A stretch of DNA of 64,000 nucleotides from NCBI GenBank assembly GCA_963747775.1, contig CAVVGT010000009.1:248001-312000 (forward strand). Reading direction: 5' to 3'. This DNA is from JAGVSZ01 sp963747775 (GTDB lineage Bacteria > Pseudomonadota > Gammaproteobacteria > Burkholderiales > SG8-39). The notes beneath the pieces were generated by a model that was not told the origin of the DNA, did no database searches, and worked only from the letters and a program-made list of their open reading frames with translations. Shown here one piece after another: positions 1 to 8,180 of this stretch. Each line of letters begins with the position of its first letter. The first letter of the stretch is position 1. Made by a program: the position numbers and the translations under genes.

Positions 1-1
1 C

Positions 2-610
2 CTCGCGCTCGCCTTCCGCGTGACGCACAAGCGCAAGGTCGACGTGAAGGGCGTCCCGATCAACGCGTGGGGGCAGCCGGGACGGGGCGTGAACCTCCGC
101 AGCACGTTCTACGAGCGCGCCGAGCCGATCGAGGTCGGGCACGTGGTCTTCTTCACCGACCAGCTTGCCGAGCTCGAGCGCTTCTACGTCGAGAAGCTCG
201 GCTTCGCGGTCTCGGATCGCTATCCCGGCCGCGGCGTCTTCCTGCGCTGCGCGCCGGAGGGCGGGCACCACGATCTCTTCCTGCTGCAGCCCCCGCAGCC
301 CAAGCGCGGGCTCAATCACGTTGCGTTCGCCGTGCGTGACATCCACGAGGTCTTCGGCGGCGGGCTGCACATCTCCCGCTGCGGCTGGCAGACCGAGATC
401 GGCCCGGGACGCCATCCGATCTCGTCGGCGTACTTCTGGTACGTGAAGAACCCGGCCGGCGCGCTGGCCGAGTACTACACCGACGAGGACCAGCTCGACC
501 GCGCCTGGCAGCCGCGCGAGTTCCAGCAGGCGCCGGAGGTGTTCGCCGAGTGGGCGGTCAGCGGCGGCATTGACGGCAAGACGCGCCGGCAGAGCCGCGG
601 GCCCGCCTGA
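2..610 (+). CDS. VOC/extradiol dioxygenase-like protein, 5' truncated by window edge
   Basis: The frame is open from the first bases, so the true start lies upstream. The visible 200 or so residues are the C-terminal part of a vicinal-oxygen-chelate protein. A beta-alpha-beta-beta-beta module begins at G-H-V-V-F-F, with a second histidine in L-N-H-V-A-F and an acid in A-E-Y-Y-T-D. Together these match the 2-His-1-carboxylate metal triad of extradiol ring-cleavage dioxygenases. Family knowledge suggests cleavage of a catechol-like ring using Fe(II), but the substrate cannot be read from sequence. It ends one base before the GTG of the deacylase gene, so the two are probably co-transcribed. A glyoxalase-like role is the alternative. 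Confidence 0.8.
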   Translation, partial: LALAFRVTHKRKVDVKGVPINAWGQPGRGVNLRSTFYERAEPIEVGHVVFFTDQLAELERFYVEKLGFAVSDRYPGRGVFLRCAPEGGHHDLFLLQPPQPKRGLNHVAFAVRDIHEVFGGGLHISRCGWQTEIGPGRHPISSAYFWYVKNPAGALAEYYTDEDQLDRAWQPREFQQAPEVFAEWAVSGGIDGKTRRQSRGPA

Positions 611-611
611 C

Positions 612-2070
612 GTGACGGAGCGCTTCGACCTCGTCGTCCGCAACGGCACCGTGATCGACGGCACGCGCGCGCCGCGCTTCGCTGCCGACGTCGCCGTCGC
701 CGGCGACCGCGTCGTCCGCGTCGGCAAGCTCGACGGCGCGCGCGGTGCGACCGAGATCGACGCCAGCGGCAGGATCGTCGCGCCGGGCTTCATCGACGCG
801 CACACCCACGATGACCGGCTGATGCTTTCGGCGCCGGATATGGCGCCCAAGGTCAGCCAGGGCGTCACGACCGTCGTCGCCGGCAACTGCGGCATCTCGC
901 TCGCACCGATGCCCGGCGGCCCGCGCCGGCCGGTCACGCCGCCGCTCGATCTCCTCGACGACGACGGCGGCTGGTTCCGCTTCCGAACCTTTGCCGAGTA
1001 CCTCGGCGCGCTGCGCGAGGCGCCGGCGGCGACCAATGCCGCCCTCCTCGTCGGCCACAGCACGCTCCGTATCGCGACGCTCGACGATCTGGAGCGTCCC
1101 GCGCGCCCGCCCGAGATCGAGCGGATGCGCGGGCTCGTTCGCGAGGCGCTCGTTGCGGGCGCGATCGGGGTCTCGACCGGGCTCTATTACGAACCGGCCG
1201 CGGCCGCGCCGACCGAGGAGGTGATCGAGCTCTGCCGTCCGCTCGCCGAGTTCGGCGGTCTCTACTGCACGCACATGCGCGACGAGGCCGAAAGGGTGCT
1301 CGACTCGCTCGAGGAGACCTTCCGCATCGGCCGCGAGATCGGCGTGCCGGTCGTGATCTCCCACCACAAGGTCGCCGGCCTGCCGAATCACGGCCGCTCG
1401 CGCGAGACGCTGCCGCTGATCGCCGAGCGCATGCGCTCGCAGGCGGTCGGGCTCGACTGCTACCCCTATTGCGCGTCCTCGACGATCCTGAGCTGCCGCG
1501 CGCGCCGCGGTCGCTTCGAAGACGCTCGTTACCTGGTCGAAGCCGCATCCGGAGTACTCGGGGATGGATGTGGCCGAGGTCGCGTCGAGGATGGGCGTGC
1601 CGCCGGCCGAGGCGATCGAGCGGCTGCGCCCCGCCGGGGCAATCTACTTCGCGATGGACGAAGCCGACGTGCAGCGCATCCTCGCCTTCGAGCCGACGAT
1701 GGTCGGCTCCGACGGCCTGCCGCACGATGCCGCGCCGCATCCGCGGCTGTGGAGCAGTTTTCCCCGCGTGCTCGGGCACTACGCGCGCGACCTCGGCCTC
1801 TTCCCGCTCGAGACCGCAGTCCACAAGATGACCGGGCTCACCGCCCGCACCTTCGGCCTGAAGGACCGCGGCGTCGTGCGCGAGGGCGCGTTCGCCGATC
1901 TCACGCTCTTCGATCCGGATACCGTGGGCGAGGCGGGCACGTTCGCGCGGCCGATCCAACCGGCGCACGGGATCGACACCGTAATCGTGAACGGCGCGGT
2001 CGTGTGGCGCGGCGGCGCGCCGAGCGGCGCGCGACCGGGACGCGTGCTGGCGCGCGAAGCACGGGCATGA
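612..2070 (+). CDS. N-acyl-D-amino-acid deacylase (amidohydrolase), frameshifted
   Basis: D-aminoacylase family enzyme that would release a D-amino acid from an N-acyl derivative. It starts at GTG 612 with the family N-terminus (L-V-V-R-N-G-T-V-I-D-G). The metal ligand H-x-H is in F-I-D-A-H-T-H-D-D, a conserved cysteine in N-C-G-I-S, and a histidine pair in I-S-H-H-K. The frame is lost at about 1494-1503 in a GC-only stretch and resumes one frame over with T-W-S-K-P-H-P-E and the catalytic-aspartate region G-S-D-G. The span is a multiple of three plus one, so a single extra base explains it. With the repair it encodes about 485 residues, a normal length. The stop overlaps the next ATG (ATGA). 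It is either a sequencing indel or a recent pseudogene; I favour the indel. Confidence 0.8.
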
Positions 2071-3281
2071 CTGAGCACATCGTCATCGTCGGCGCCGGCC
2101 AGGCGGGCGGCTGGGCGGCGAGGACCCTCCGCGGCGAGGGCTTCGCGGGCCGCATCACGCTGGTCGGCCTCGAGCCACATCCGCCGTACGAGCGCCCGCC
2201 GCTTTCGAAGGGCGTGCTCGCGGGCAGCGCAACGGTCGAAAGCTGCTATCTCCTCAAGCCGGACGCCTTCGCCGCGCTCGACCTCGACTTCCGCGCGGGC
2301 GTGCGCGCCACGCGGATCGACCGCGCGGCGCGCGCCGTCCACCTCGCGGACGGATCGTCGGTCGCCTACGACAAGCTGATCCTCGCGACCGGCGGCGAGG
2401 CGCGCCGGCTGTCGGTGCCCGGCGGCGACGGGCCGCGCGTTCACTATCTGCGCACGCTGGACGAGTCGCTCGCGATCCGGGCGGCGCTCGCCCCTGGCCG
2501 CCGGCTGGCGGTGGTGGGCGGCGGCTGGATCGGGCTCGAGGTCGCCGCGACCGCGCGCAAGGGCGGCGCGGAGGTCACCGTCCTCGAGACGGTGGACCGG
2601 CTGTGCGCGCGTGCGGTGCCGTCTTCGGTCTCGGCGTTCCTGCACGGCTTGCACGAGCGGAACGGCGTTGCAATCCGCACGAGCTGCGGCGTCAAGGCGA
2701 TCGAAGACCGCGGCGCGGAGGGCCTGCGCCTCGCCCTCGGCGACGGCTCGACCCTCGACGCGGACGCGGTGGTGGTCGGCATCGGCCTCGTCGCGCAGAT
2801 CGGGCTCGCGCGCGAGGCGGGCCTCGACATCGGCGACGGCGTGCTTGTCGACGAGCGGTGCCGCTCGTCCGACCCGGACATCCTCGTCGCGGGCGACTGC
2901 GCGAACATGCCGCTCGCCCGCCTCGGCCGGCGGGTGCGGCTCGAGTCGTGGGCGAACGCACAGAACCAGGCGATCGTCGTCGCGAAGAGTGCGCTGGGAC
3001 AGGACGTGCGCTATGACGAGCTGCCGTGGTTCTGGTCCGACCAGTTCGACGCCAACGTGCAGCTCCTCGGGCTGCCGGAGCGCTGGCCGGAGCCGATCGT
3101 GCGCGGGGACCGGACCGGCGCGAGCTTCAGCCTCTTCTATCTCGACGGCGACCGGATCGTCGCGGTCGTCAGCATCAACGCGCCTCGGGACCTCCGCGCC
3201 GCGAAGCGGGTGATGGAGGCCGGTCGTGCAGTCCGCGCGGCCGATCTCGCGGATCCCGCGGTCAATCTCGCGAAGCTATGA
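2067..3281 (+). CDS. FAD-dependent ferredoxin--NAD(P)+ reductase
   Basis: A protein of 404 residues, the usual size of rubredoxin/ferredoxin reductases that supply electrons to Rieske or P450 oxygenases. An FAD-binding G-x-G-x-x-G lies at residues 9-14. A second Rossmann motif for NAD(P)H, V-V-G-G-G-W-I-G-L-E, is near residue 150. The FAD-contact motif V-A-G-D-C-A is near residue 275, followed by the reductase C-terminal domain (P-W-F-W-S-D-Q-F). The start ATG overlaps the deacylase stop, giving translational coupling. No ferredoxin or oxygenase gene is adjacent; the nearest Rieske oxygenase is at 30-31 kb, so the partner is unknown. Confidence 0.85.
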   Translation: MTEHIVIVGAGQAGGWAARTLRGEGFAGRITLVGLEPHPPYERPPLSKGVLAGSATVESCYLLKPDAFAALDLDFRAGVRATRIDRAARAVHLADGSSVAYDKLILATGGEARRLSVPGGDGPRVHYLRTLDESLAIRAALAPGRRLAVVGGGWIGLEVAATARKGGAEVTVLETVDRLCARAVPSSVSAFLHGLHERNGVAIRTSCGVKAIEDRGAEGLRLALGDGSTLDADAVVVGIGLVAQIGLAREAGLDIGDGVLVDERCRSSDPDILVAGDCANMPLARLGRRVRLESWANAQNQAIVVAKSALGQDVRYDELPWFWSDQFDANVQLLGLPERWPEPIVRGDRTGASFSLFYLDGDRIVAVVSINAPRDLRAAKRVMEAGRAVRAADLADPAVNLAKL

Positions 3282-3376
3282 GCTTCGCCGGCGCGGCGCG
3301 CCGGCGGCTGAACTCCGGCGCACGATCGGGGAACTGACCGCAGAAGCGCCTCACTTACTAATCGCTGGCTGATCCC

Positions 3377-3404
3377 TTGTAATGAGTCCGCGCAGGCGTA
3401 CACT
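3377..3404 (+). promoter_or_regulatory. possible sigma70 promoter for the GYD gene
   Basis: TTGTAA, 16 bases, then TACACT, in a locally AT-richer stretch about 140 bases before the GYD-domain gene. Each hexamer matches the consensus at four of six positions. This is a weak prediction. Confidence 0.3.
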
Positions 3405-3543
3405 GCAAAGGCTCCACTCTAGCGGTACGACCTGCGCCACGCCGCGCGGCATTCGACACGAACGGATCCGCGGCGGATGCATGCCATGTCGCACGTGCGC
3501 AGGCGACCGCCTGCGAATCGACATTCAACCAAGGAGATGGGCC

Positions 3544-3831
3544 ATGCCAACATTTATTACGCTCGTGAACTTCACCGACCAGGGGATCAAGAACATCAAG
3601 GACTCCCCCGATCGGCTGCAGGCATTCAAAGCAGCGGCCGAGAAAATGGGAGTCAAGGTGAAGGACGTCTACTACACCGTCGGCAGCTACGACATCGTCA
3701 CGGTCGTCGAGGGCACCGGGGAAGCCGTGACGGCCACCCTGCTGAAGATCGGCTCGCTCGGCAATATCCGGACGCAGACCATGCGCGGCTTCTCGCCGGA
3801 CGAAATGAAGAAGATCATCGCAACGATGTAG
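3544..3831 (+). CDS. GYD-domain protein
   Basis: A 95-residue protein of the GYD family, small alpha/beta proteins of unknown function often found near catabolic genes. The start is ATG 3544, chosen because AAGGAG sits seven bases upstream and because the family begins M-P-T-F-I-T-L-V-N-F-T. The signature near residue 47 reads G-S-Y-D rather than G-Y-D, followed by I-V-T-V-V-E. Codon use is less GC-biased than in the neighbours, as is common for small, well-expressed genes. It is transcribed alone and is convergent with hyuB. A dimeric ferredoxin-like fold is expected; no catalytic residues can be assigned. Confidence 0.85.
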   Translation: MPTFITLVNFTDQGIKNIKDSPDRLQAFKAAAEKMGVKVKDVYYTVGSYDIVTVVEGTGEAVTATLLKIGSLGNIRTQTMRGFSPDEMKKIIATM

Positions 3832-3850
3832 CGAGAATACCCGGGGGGAT

Positions 3851-3874
3851 GGCGGGCGGGGCGACGCGCCCGCC
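3851..3874. terminator. GC hairpin between convergent genes
   Basis: An eight-base-pair perfect inverted repeat (GGCGGGCG/CGCCCGCC, eight-base loop) lies between the ends of the GYD gene and hyuB. There is no U-tract on either strand, so it is only a possible weak bidirectional terminator. Confidence 0.3.
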
Positions 3875-3918
3875 TCGCTCCTGGCGCATGCGTTCGCCGC
3901 GGAAGCCGTACGGCGCGG

Positions 3919-5691
3919 TCAGGGAGTCTTCTTGCGCCGCGCACGCGTTGCAGCGATGTCCACCTCGCCGTCCGCCCGCAGCTCCACGCCGTACGCCGTG
4001 CGCGCCACCGCGGCGCTCACATAGCCCTGGCGTACATCGTGCGCAACGACCTCGGCGGGGCGTTCGAGCGGCGCGCCGAAGCCGCCGCCGCCGCCGGTGC
4101 GCAGGATCAGCGCGTCGCCGGCCTTCAATCTCTGGTTGCGCAGCTTCGCGTTGTCGCGATCGAGATCTTCCTTGCCGTCGATCCGCGTCGTGACCTGGTT
4201 GCCGAGGCCGGCCAGACCGCCCTCGATGCCCCACGGCGCGCAATGCATCCGGTCCGCCTGCACGTCCACGGTGATCGGGGCAAGCGCGCGGATCACCTGC
4301 TCGGTACCGAGACCCCCGCGCTGGCGTCCCGGTCCGCCCGAGTCGGCGCGAAGCGCGAATCGCTCGAACAGGATCGGGTACTTCGCTTCGAGCTGCTCGC
4401 AGGGACTGTTGTGCGTATCCCCGTCGTTCGAGCACACCACGCCGCTCATGCCGTCGCTGTTGAACTTCGCGCCCCAGCCGCCGCCCGACGGGCCGCAGGA
4501 GGCGATGAAGAATCGCCCGTCCTTGGGCGAGATGCCGTGGACCAGCGCGAACAACAGGTCGGCGTGGTGCGCCGCGATGGTGCGCTCGGGTATCGCCTTG
4601 GCCAGGGCCTTGAAGACCGTGTCGACCACCGTCATCGGAAAGGTCATCCACCAGCGCATCGCCGCTGGCTTGATGGCGCTCACGACGGTGCCGCGCGGGA
4701 CGATCACCTTGAGCGAGCGGAAGCTGCCTTCGTTGACCGGATAGTCGGTCGGCGAGGTGAGGCATTTGTAGGCGACTTGGGCGCAGGACTGGCCGGTGCT
4801 CGGGCCAGAATTGAAGAAGCCCTGCACCTGCGGGCTGATCTCCGACAGGTCGATCGTCATCTCGTCGCCGCGCTTGGTGACGCGCACCTTGATCGGCACC
4901 CGCTTGCCGACCTGGAAACCGTCGTCGTCCATGAAGGACTCCGCCTCGTAGACGCCGTCCGGGATGGTGCGGGTGCGCGCCCGCGCGGCCGCCTCGGAGT
5001 TGTCCATGATGTTGCGAATGGCGGCGGTCACCTCCGCGCGCCCGTAGCGGCGCACCAGCTCGAGGAAGCGCCGCTCTCCGGTCGTGACCGCGATCACCTG
5101 CGCGCGCAGGTCGCCCATCGCGCGCTCGGGAATCCGCACGTTCGTCCGGATGATCTCGACCAGCTCCCGGTTCACGACCCCGGCCTTCTGGTACTTCATG
5201 ATCGGGATCTGGATGCCCTCCGAGTAGATGTCGGTGGTGACGCCGCCGAGGGTGCCGCCGACGTCGGGCCAGTGCGCCATGCAGGCGGTCCAGCCGCACA
5301 GCTTGCCCTGGTCGAAGACCGGCATGCTGAAGGTGAAGTGGTTGAGGTGGCTCCCGGTCGTATAGGCGTCGTTGGTGACCAGGATGTCGCCGGGCTCGAC
5401 GCCGTCGGGGCCGAAGTGCCCGAGGTTCGCCTTGACCGTGTTCGCCATGCCGCGAATGAAGCTCGGGAGCCCCATGCCGATCGAGACCGTTTCGCCCTCG
5501 GCGGTGAACAGGCCCACGGTGAAATCCAGCGCCTCGTAGATGATCATGTTGTAGGCAGTGCGCATGAGGTTGGTCTTCATTTCCTCGGTCACCGCGAGCA
5601 CCCCGTTGCGCACGATCTCCGTCAGAACGGCATCGGCGCCGACCTTGCGCTTGCTCCTCGTCTTCTTGCTACTCGTCTTCTTGCTGCTCAT
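3919..5691 (-). CDS. hyuB: hydantoinase/5-oxoprolinase subunit B
   Basis: A 590-residue HyuB-family subunit, near full family length. Conserved blocks include A-L-D-F-T-V-G-L-F-T near residue 55, P-G-D-I-L-V-T-N-D near residue 100, and a glycine-rich C-terminal G-G-G-G-G-F-G. With HyuA it should catalyse ATP-dependent opening of a five-membered cyclic amide (hydantoin, N-methylhydantoin or 5-oxoproline) in the cytoplasm. The exact substrate cannot be told from sequence. The start overlaps the hyuA stop by four bases, so the two are translationally coupled. Odd feature: the first 16 residues are a lysine/serine-rich repeat (S-S-K-K-T repeated), not part of the enzyme core and read by me as a basic tail. 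Confidence 0.9.
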   Translation of the reverse strand: MSSKKTSSKKTRSKRKVGADAVLTEIVRNGVLAVTEEMKTNLMRTAYNMIIYEALDFTVGLFTAEGETVSIGMGLPSFIRGMANTVKANLGHFGPDGVEPGDILVTNDAYTTGSHLNHFTFSMPVFDQGKLCGWTACMAHWPDVGGTLGGVTTDIYSEGIQIPIMKYQKAGVVNRELVEIIRTNVRIPERAMGDLRAQVIAVTTGERRFLELVRRYGRAEVTAAIRNIMDNSEAAARARTRTIPDGVYEAESFMDDDGFQVGKRVPIKVRVTKRGDEMTIDLSEISPQVQGFFNSGPSTGQSCAQVAYKCLTSPTDYPVNEGSFRSLKVIVPRGTVVSAIKPAAMRWWMTFPMTVVDTVFKALAKAIPERTIAAHHADLLFALVHGISPKDGRFFIASCGPSGGGWGAKFNSDGMSGVVCSNDGDTHNSPCEQLEAKYPILFERFALRADSGGPGRQRGGLGTEQVIRALAPITVDVQADRMHCAPWGIEGGLAGLGNQVTTRIDGKEDLDRDNAKLRNQRLKAGDALILRTGGGGGFGAPLERPAEVVAHDVRQGYVSAAVARTAYGVELRADGEVDIAATRARRKKTP

Positions 5692-7760
5692 CTTCTTGCT
5701 CCCACCTCGATCTCGAGATTGCCGAAGCGGTCCACTCGCATCCGATCGCCGGGCAGAAGGATGGTCGTGGACGCGTGCTCCTCAATCAGCGCGGGGCCGG
5801 CGATGCGGTTGCCCGCCCGGAGCCCGTCGCGCGCGTAGGCAGGCGTGGCGATCGCCCGGCCGATTCCGGGGAAGCGCACGTCGCGCTTGCCGCGCCGGGC
5901 ACCATGGGCGGGTGCGGCGCCGCCGCGCGCCAGGCGCTCCAGCGGGGGCTTCTTCATGAGGCCGGTCACGGTGGCGCGCAGGCTGACGATCTCGGCCCGC
6001 TCCTCCGGCGCGCTGGTGCCGTAGCGAAGCTGGTGCACCTCGTCGAAGTGGTGCTTGATGGCGTCGCGGTCCCGTCGACGGAACACGCTGGGCGAGAGGT
6101 CGACGGTCACCGGGTGCTCCTGGCCGACGTAGCGCATGTCCGCGGCGTACGCGATGGTGGTGCGCGCGACGCGCACGCCGCTGTCGCGGAGCGCTCGCTT
6201 TCCCTGCGCGATCAATTGCGCATACGTGCGCTCGATCGCGTCGAACGGTGCCTCCTCCAGGCGCGTGAACCACGTCCGGACAAAGTCGTAGCGCAGGTCC
6301 GAATGCAGCATGCCGAACGCGCAAAAGTGACCGGGCGCGCGCGGAACGATGATTCGCGCCATCCCGATCTCGCGCGCGATCTGCGAAGCGTGCAGCGGGC
6401 CGGCGCCGCCATAGGCAATCAGGCAAAAGGCGGCGGCATCCAAGCCCCGGTCGGTCGAGACGCCCTTGACTGCATAAGACATCGAGGACACGGCGATCCT
6501 CAGGATGCCGTTGGCGGCGTCGGCGAGGCTCAGGCCGAGCGGCCGGGCGATCTGCTCGCTGATTGCGCGCCGCGCGGCCGGCTCGTCCAGCTTCATCTCG
6601 CCACCGAGGAAGCGCCCGGCGTCCAGGCGCCCCAGCACCAGGTTCGCGTCGGTCACCGTGGGCCGGGTTCCCCCCTGCCCATAGCACGCCGGGCCGGGAT
6701 TGGCGCCGGCGCTCTGGGGCCCGACGCGCAAGGCGCCGCTCACGTCGACCGTCGCGATGCTGCCGCCGCCGGTGCCGACTTCGGAGATGTGCACCATCGG
6801 GATCTGGATGGGCAGGGCCTCGTTGTAGCCACCGACCAGCGCCGTCGATGCGGTGAGCACCTCGCCGCGATAGATGACGCCCGCTTTAGCGGTGGTTCCG
6901 CCCATGTCGAAGGCGACCGCGTCCGCGAGGCCGAGTTCGCGACACAGGGCCTGCGCACCCACCATGCCCGCCGCCGGTCCGGATTCGAGCATGCGGACGC
7001 ATTCGGACTGGGCCTGGTGCGACTGGTACAGGCCGCCGGTGGACTGAACGAGGAGAAACGCGCCGCGGAAGCCGCCGCGCTTCAGGTGCCGGTCGATGTC
7101 GCCGATGTACCGGCTGACGCGCGGGCCGATGAACGCGTTCGCGACCGTAGTCGAGCAGCGCTCGAACTCCCGGTACTCCTGCGACAGCTCGTGCGAAGTG
7201 GAGACGAAGGCCTGCGGCAGCCGCTGCTGCACGATGCGCTTGACCCGCTGTTCGTGGGCAGGATTCACGTAGCAGTGCAACAGCAGGATGGCGACCGCTT
7301 CGACCTTCGCCGCCTCCAGCCGGTCGCACAGCGCATGGACCTGGGCGTCATCCAGAGCGATGAGCACTTCGCCGGTCGCCGTGATCCGCTCGCGCACCTC
7401 GAACCGCAGCGCCCGTTCGACCAGCGGCACGTGTTTGCGAAAGAACAGGTTGTAGGAATCGGGGCGATTGATGCGGCCGATCTCGTAGGTGTCGCGGAAG
7501 CCTTCGGTGATGAGGAGCGCCGTCTTCGCGCCGGTACGCTCGAGCATCGTGTTGATGGCGATGGTCGAGCCGTGCAGGAACAGCCCGGCATCGGTGTACC
7601 GCACCTTGGCTTTCTCCACGCCGTGCGAAATGCCGTCCACCAGTCGGCTGGGCGTCGATAAGGTCTTGCCCAGTAGGAGCTGTCCAGTGCGTTCGTCGAA
7701 TGCGGCGACATCCGTGAAGGTGCCGCCGATGTCAGCGGCCAGGCGGGTACGCGTTTTCAA
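5688..7760 (-). CDS. hyuA: hydantoinase/5-oxoprolinase subunit A
   Basis: A 690-residue HyuA subunit of the actin/HSP70-like ATPase fold. The phosphate-binding motif D-I-G-G-T-F-T-D is at residues 10-17, and a second ATPase motif, F-D-M-G-G-T-T-A-K, is in the middle. The chosen start is TTG at 7760: no ATG or GTG precedes the D-I-G-G motif at a sensible distance, and AGAAG lies six bases upstream. It is the first gene of the hyuAB operon, divergent from the TRAP transporter genes, which suggests that the transporter imports the substrate or a precursor. The 59 bases between the divergent starts are strikingly AT-rich and hold a 12-base palindrome. Confidence 0.9.
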   Translation of the reverse strand: MKTRTRLAADIGGTFTDVAAFDERTGQLLLGKTLSTPSRLVDGISHGVEKAKVRYTDAGLFLHGSTIAINTMLERTGAKTALLITEGFRDTYEIGRINRPDSYNLFFRKHVPLVERALRFEVRERITATGEVLIALDDAQVHALCDRLEAAKVEAVAILLLHCYVNPAHEQRVKRIVQQRLPQAFVSTSHELSQEYREFERCSTTVANAFIGPRVSRYIGDIDRHLKRGGFRGAFLLVQSTGGLYQSHQAQSECVRMLESGPAAGMVGAQALCRELGLADAVAFDMGGTTAKAGVIYRGEVLTASTALVGGYNEALPIQIPMVHISEVGTGGGSIATVDVSGALRVGPQSAGANPGPACYGQGGTRPTVTDANLVLGRLDAGRFLGGEMKLDEPAARRAISEQIARPLGLSLADAANGILRIAVSSMSYAVKGVSTDRGLDAAAFCLIAYGGAGPLHASQIAREIGMARIIVPRAPGHFCAFGMLHSDLRYDFVRTWFTRLEEAPFDAIERTYAQLIAQGKRALRDSGVRVARTTIAYAADMRYVGQEHPVTVDLSPSVFRRRDRDAIKHHFDEVHQLRYGTSAPEERAEIVSLRATVTGLMKKPPLERLARGGAAPAHGARRGKRDVRFPGIGRAIATPAYARDGLRAGNRIAGPALIEEHASTTILLPGDRMRVDRFGNLEIEVGARR

Positions 7761-7789
7761 TTGTTTTCTTCTGTTTTGATTGTTGGACT

Positions 7790-7819
7790 ATATTAGGGTA
7801 CGGACTTTTGACCGGTCAA
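7790..7819. promoter_or_regulatory. divergent promoter/operator region with 12-bp palindrome
   Basis: A perfect palindrome TTGACCGGTCAA covers 7808-7819. Read leftward, its half TTGACC with TAATAT (complement of 7790-7795) and an 18-base spacer forms a plausible promoter for hyuA. Rightward, TATATT at 7789-7794 could serve as a -10 element, without a clear -35. The palindrome would overlap the hyuA -35 box and the start of the small downstream gene, a good position for a regulator. No regulator gene is adjacent. Confidence 0.45.
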
Positions 7820-8166
7820 TGCACGCCCCGAAGACGAAACTGCCCGCCGCCGAGGCGATGCGCTTGCTCGGCAGATGGCAGCGGGTATCCACCGGCCACG
7901 TGGTGCTCGGTTCCGGCTGCTCGTGCGGCATCGAGCTCACCAGAGTGCGGGTGCCGGATTTCGAGCAGGACATCCTGAGCTTTTTGCGCGGCCGGCACCG
8001 TGTCGAAGCGAGCGTGGCGAGCATCTCGGCATTGCTCGTGGCCATGGCCCGGCAGACCGCCAGCGCCGGGTCGGGCGAGTGCCTCGCGCTGCTCGCGGAT
8101 CTCGAACGCAGCGTCGATTCGTTCGAGGAGGTGCATCGCGGACGGCGCTCGTCGTATACTGGTTAG
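7819..8166 (+). CDS. hypothetical protein in TRAP operon, CxC motif
   Basis: A 115-residue protein that I do not recognise. The start is ATG 7819; a TTG at 7780 is also in frame, but it lies inside the putative promoter. No signal peptide or membrane segment is visible. The one striking element is G-S-G-C-S-C-G near residue 37, a C-x-C that could bind metal, after which the sequence is mostly helical. It ends 14 bases before dctP and reads in the same direction, so it is likely the first gene of the transporter operon. A small sensor or accessory protein is conceivable, but this is inference only. Codon use supports it being a real gene. Confidence 0.55.
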   Translation: MHAPKTKLPAAEAMRLLGRWQRVSTGHVVLGSGCSCGIELTRVRVPDFEQDILSFLRGRHRVEASVASISALLVAMARQTASAGSGECLALLADLERSVDSFEEVHRGRRSSYTG

Positions 8167-8180
8167 AGAGGAGGTGTCCA

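Noticed and set aside
570..3281. One 903-codon frame that would fuse a deacylase to a ferredoxin reductase
   Set aside because: The middle part is out-of-frame read-through after the indel at about 1500; the deacylase C-terminus lies in another frame and ends at 2070, where the reductase has its own ATG.
3287..3305. GC hairpin just after the ferredoxin reductase stop as an intrinsic terminator
   Set aside because: Stem is good but there is no T-run on either side; in DNA this GC-rich such stems arise often.
4039..5838. A 599-codon plus-strand open frame opposite hyuB
   Set aside because: Shadow of hyuB: third-position GC bias keeps the opposite strand open, no domain is recognisable and hyuB has full family motifs.
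5775..7661. A 628-codon plus-strand open frame opposite hyuA
   Set aside because: Same GC-bias shadow; lacks ribosome site and any known motif.
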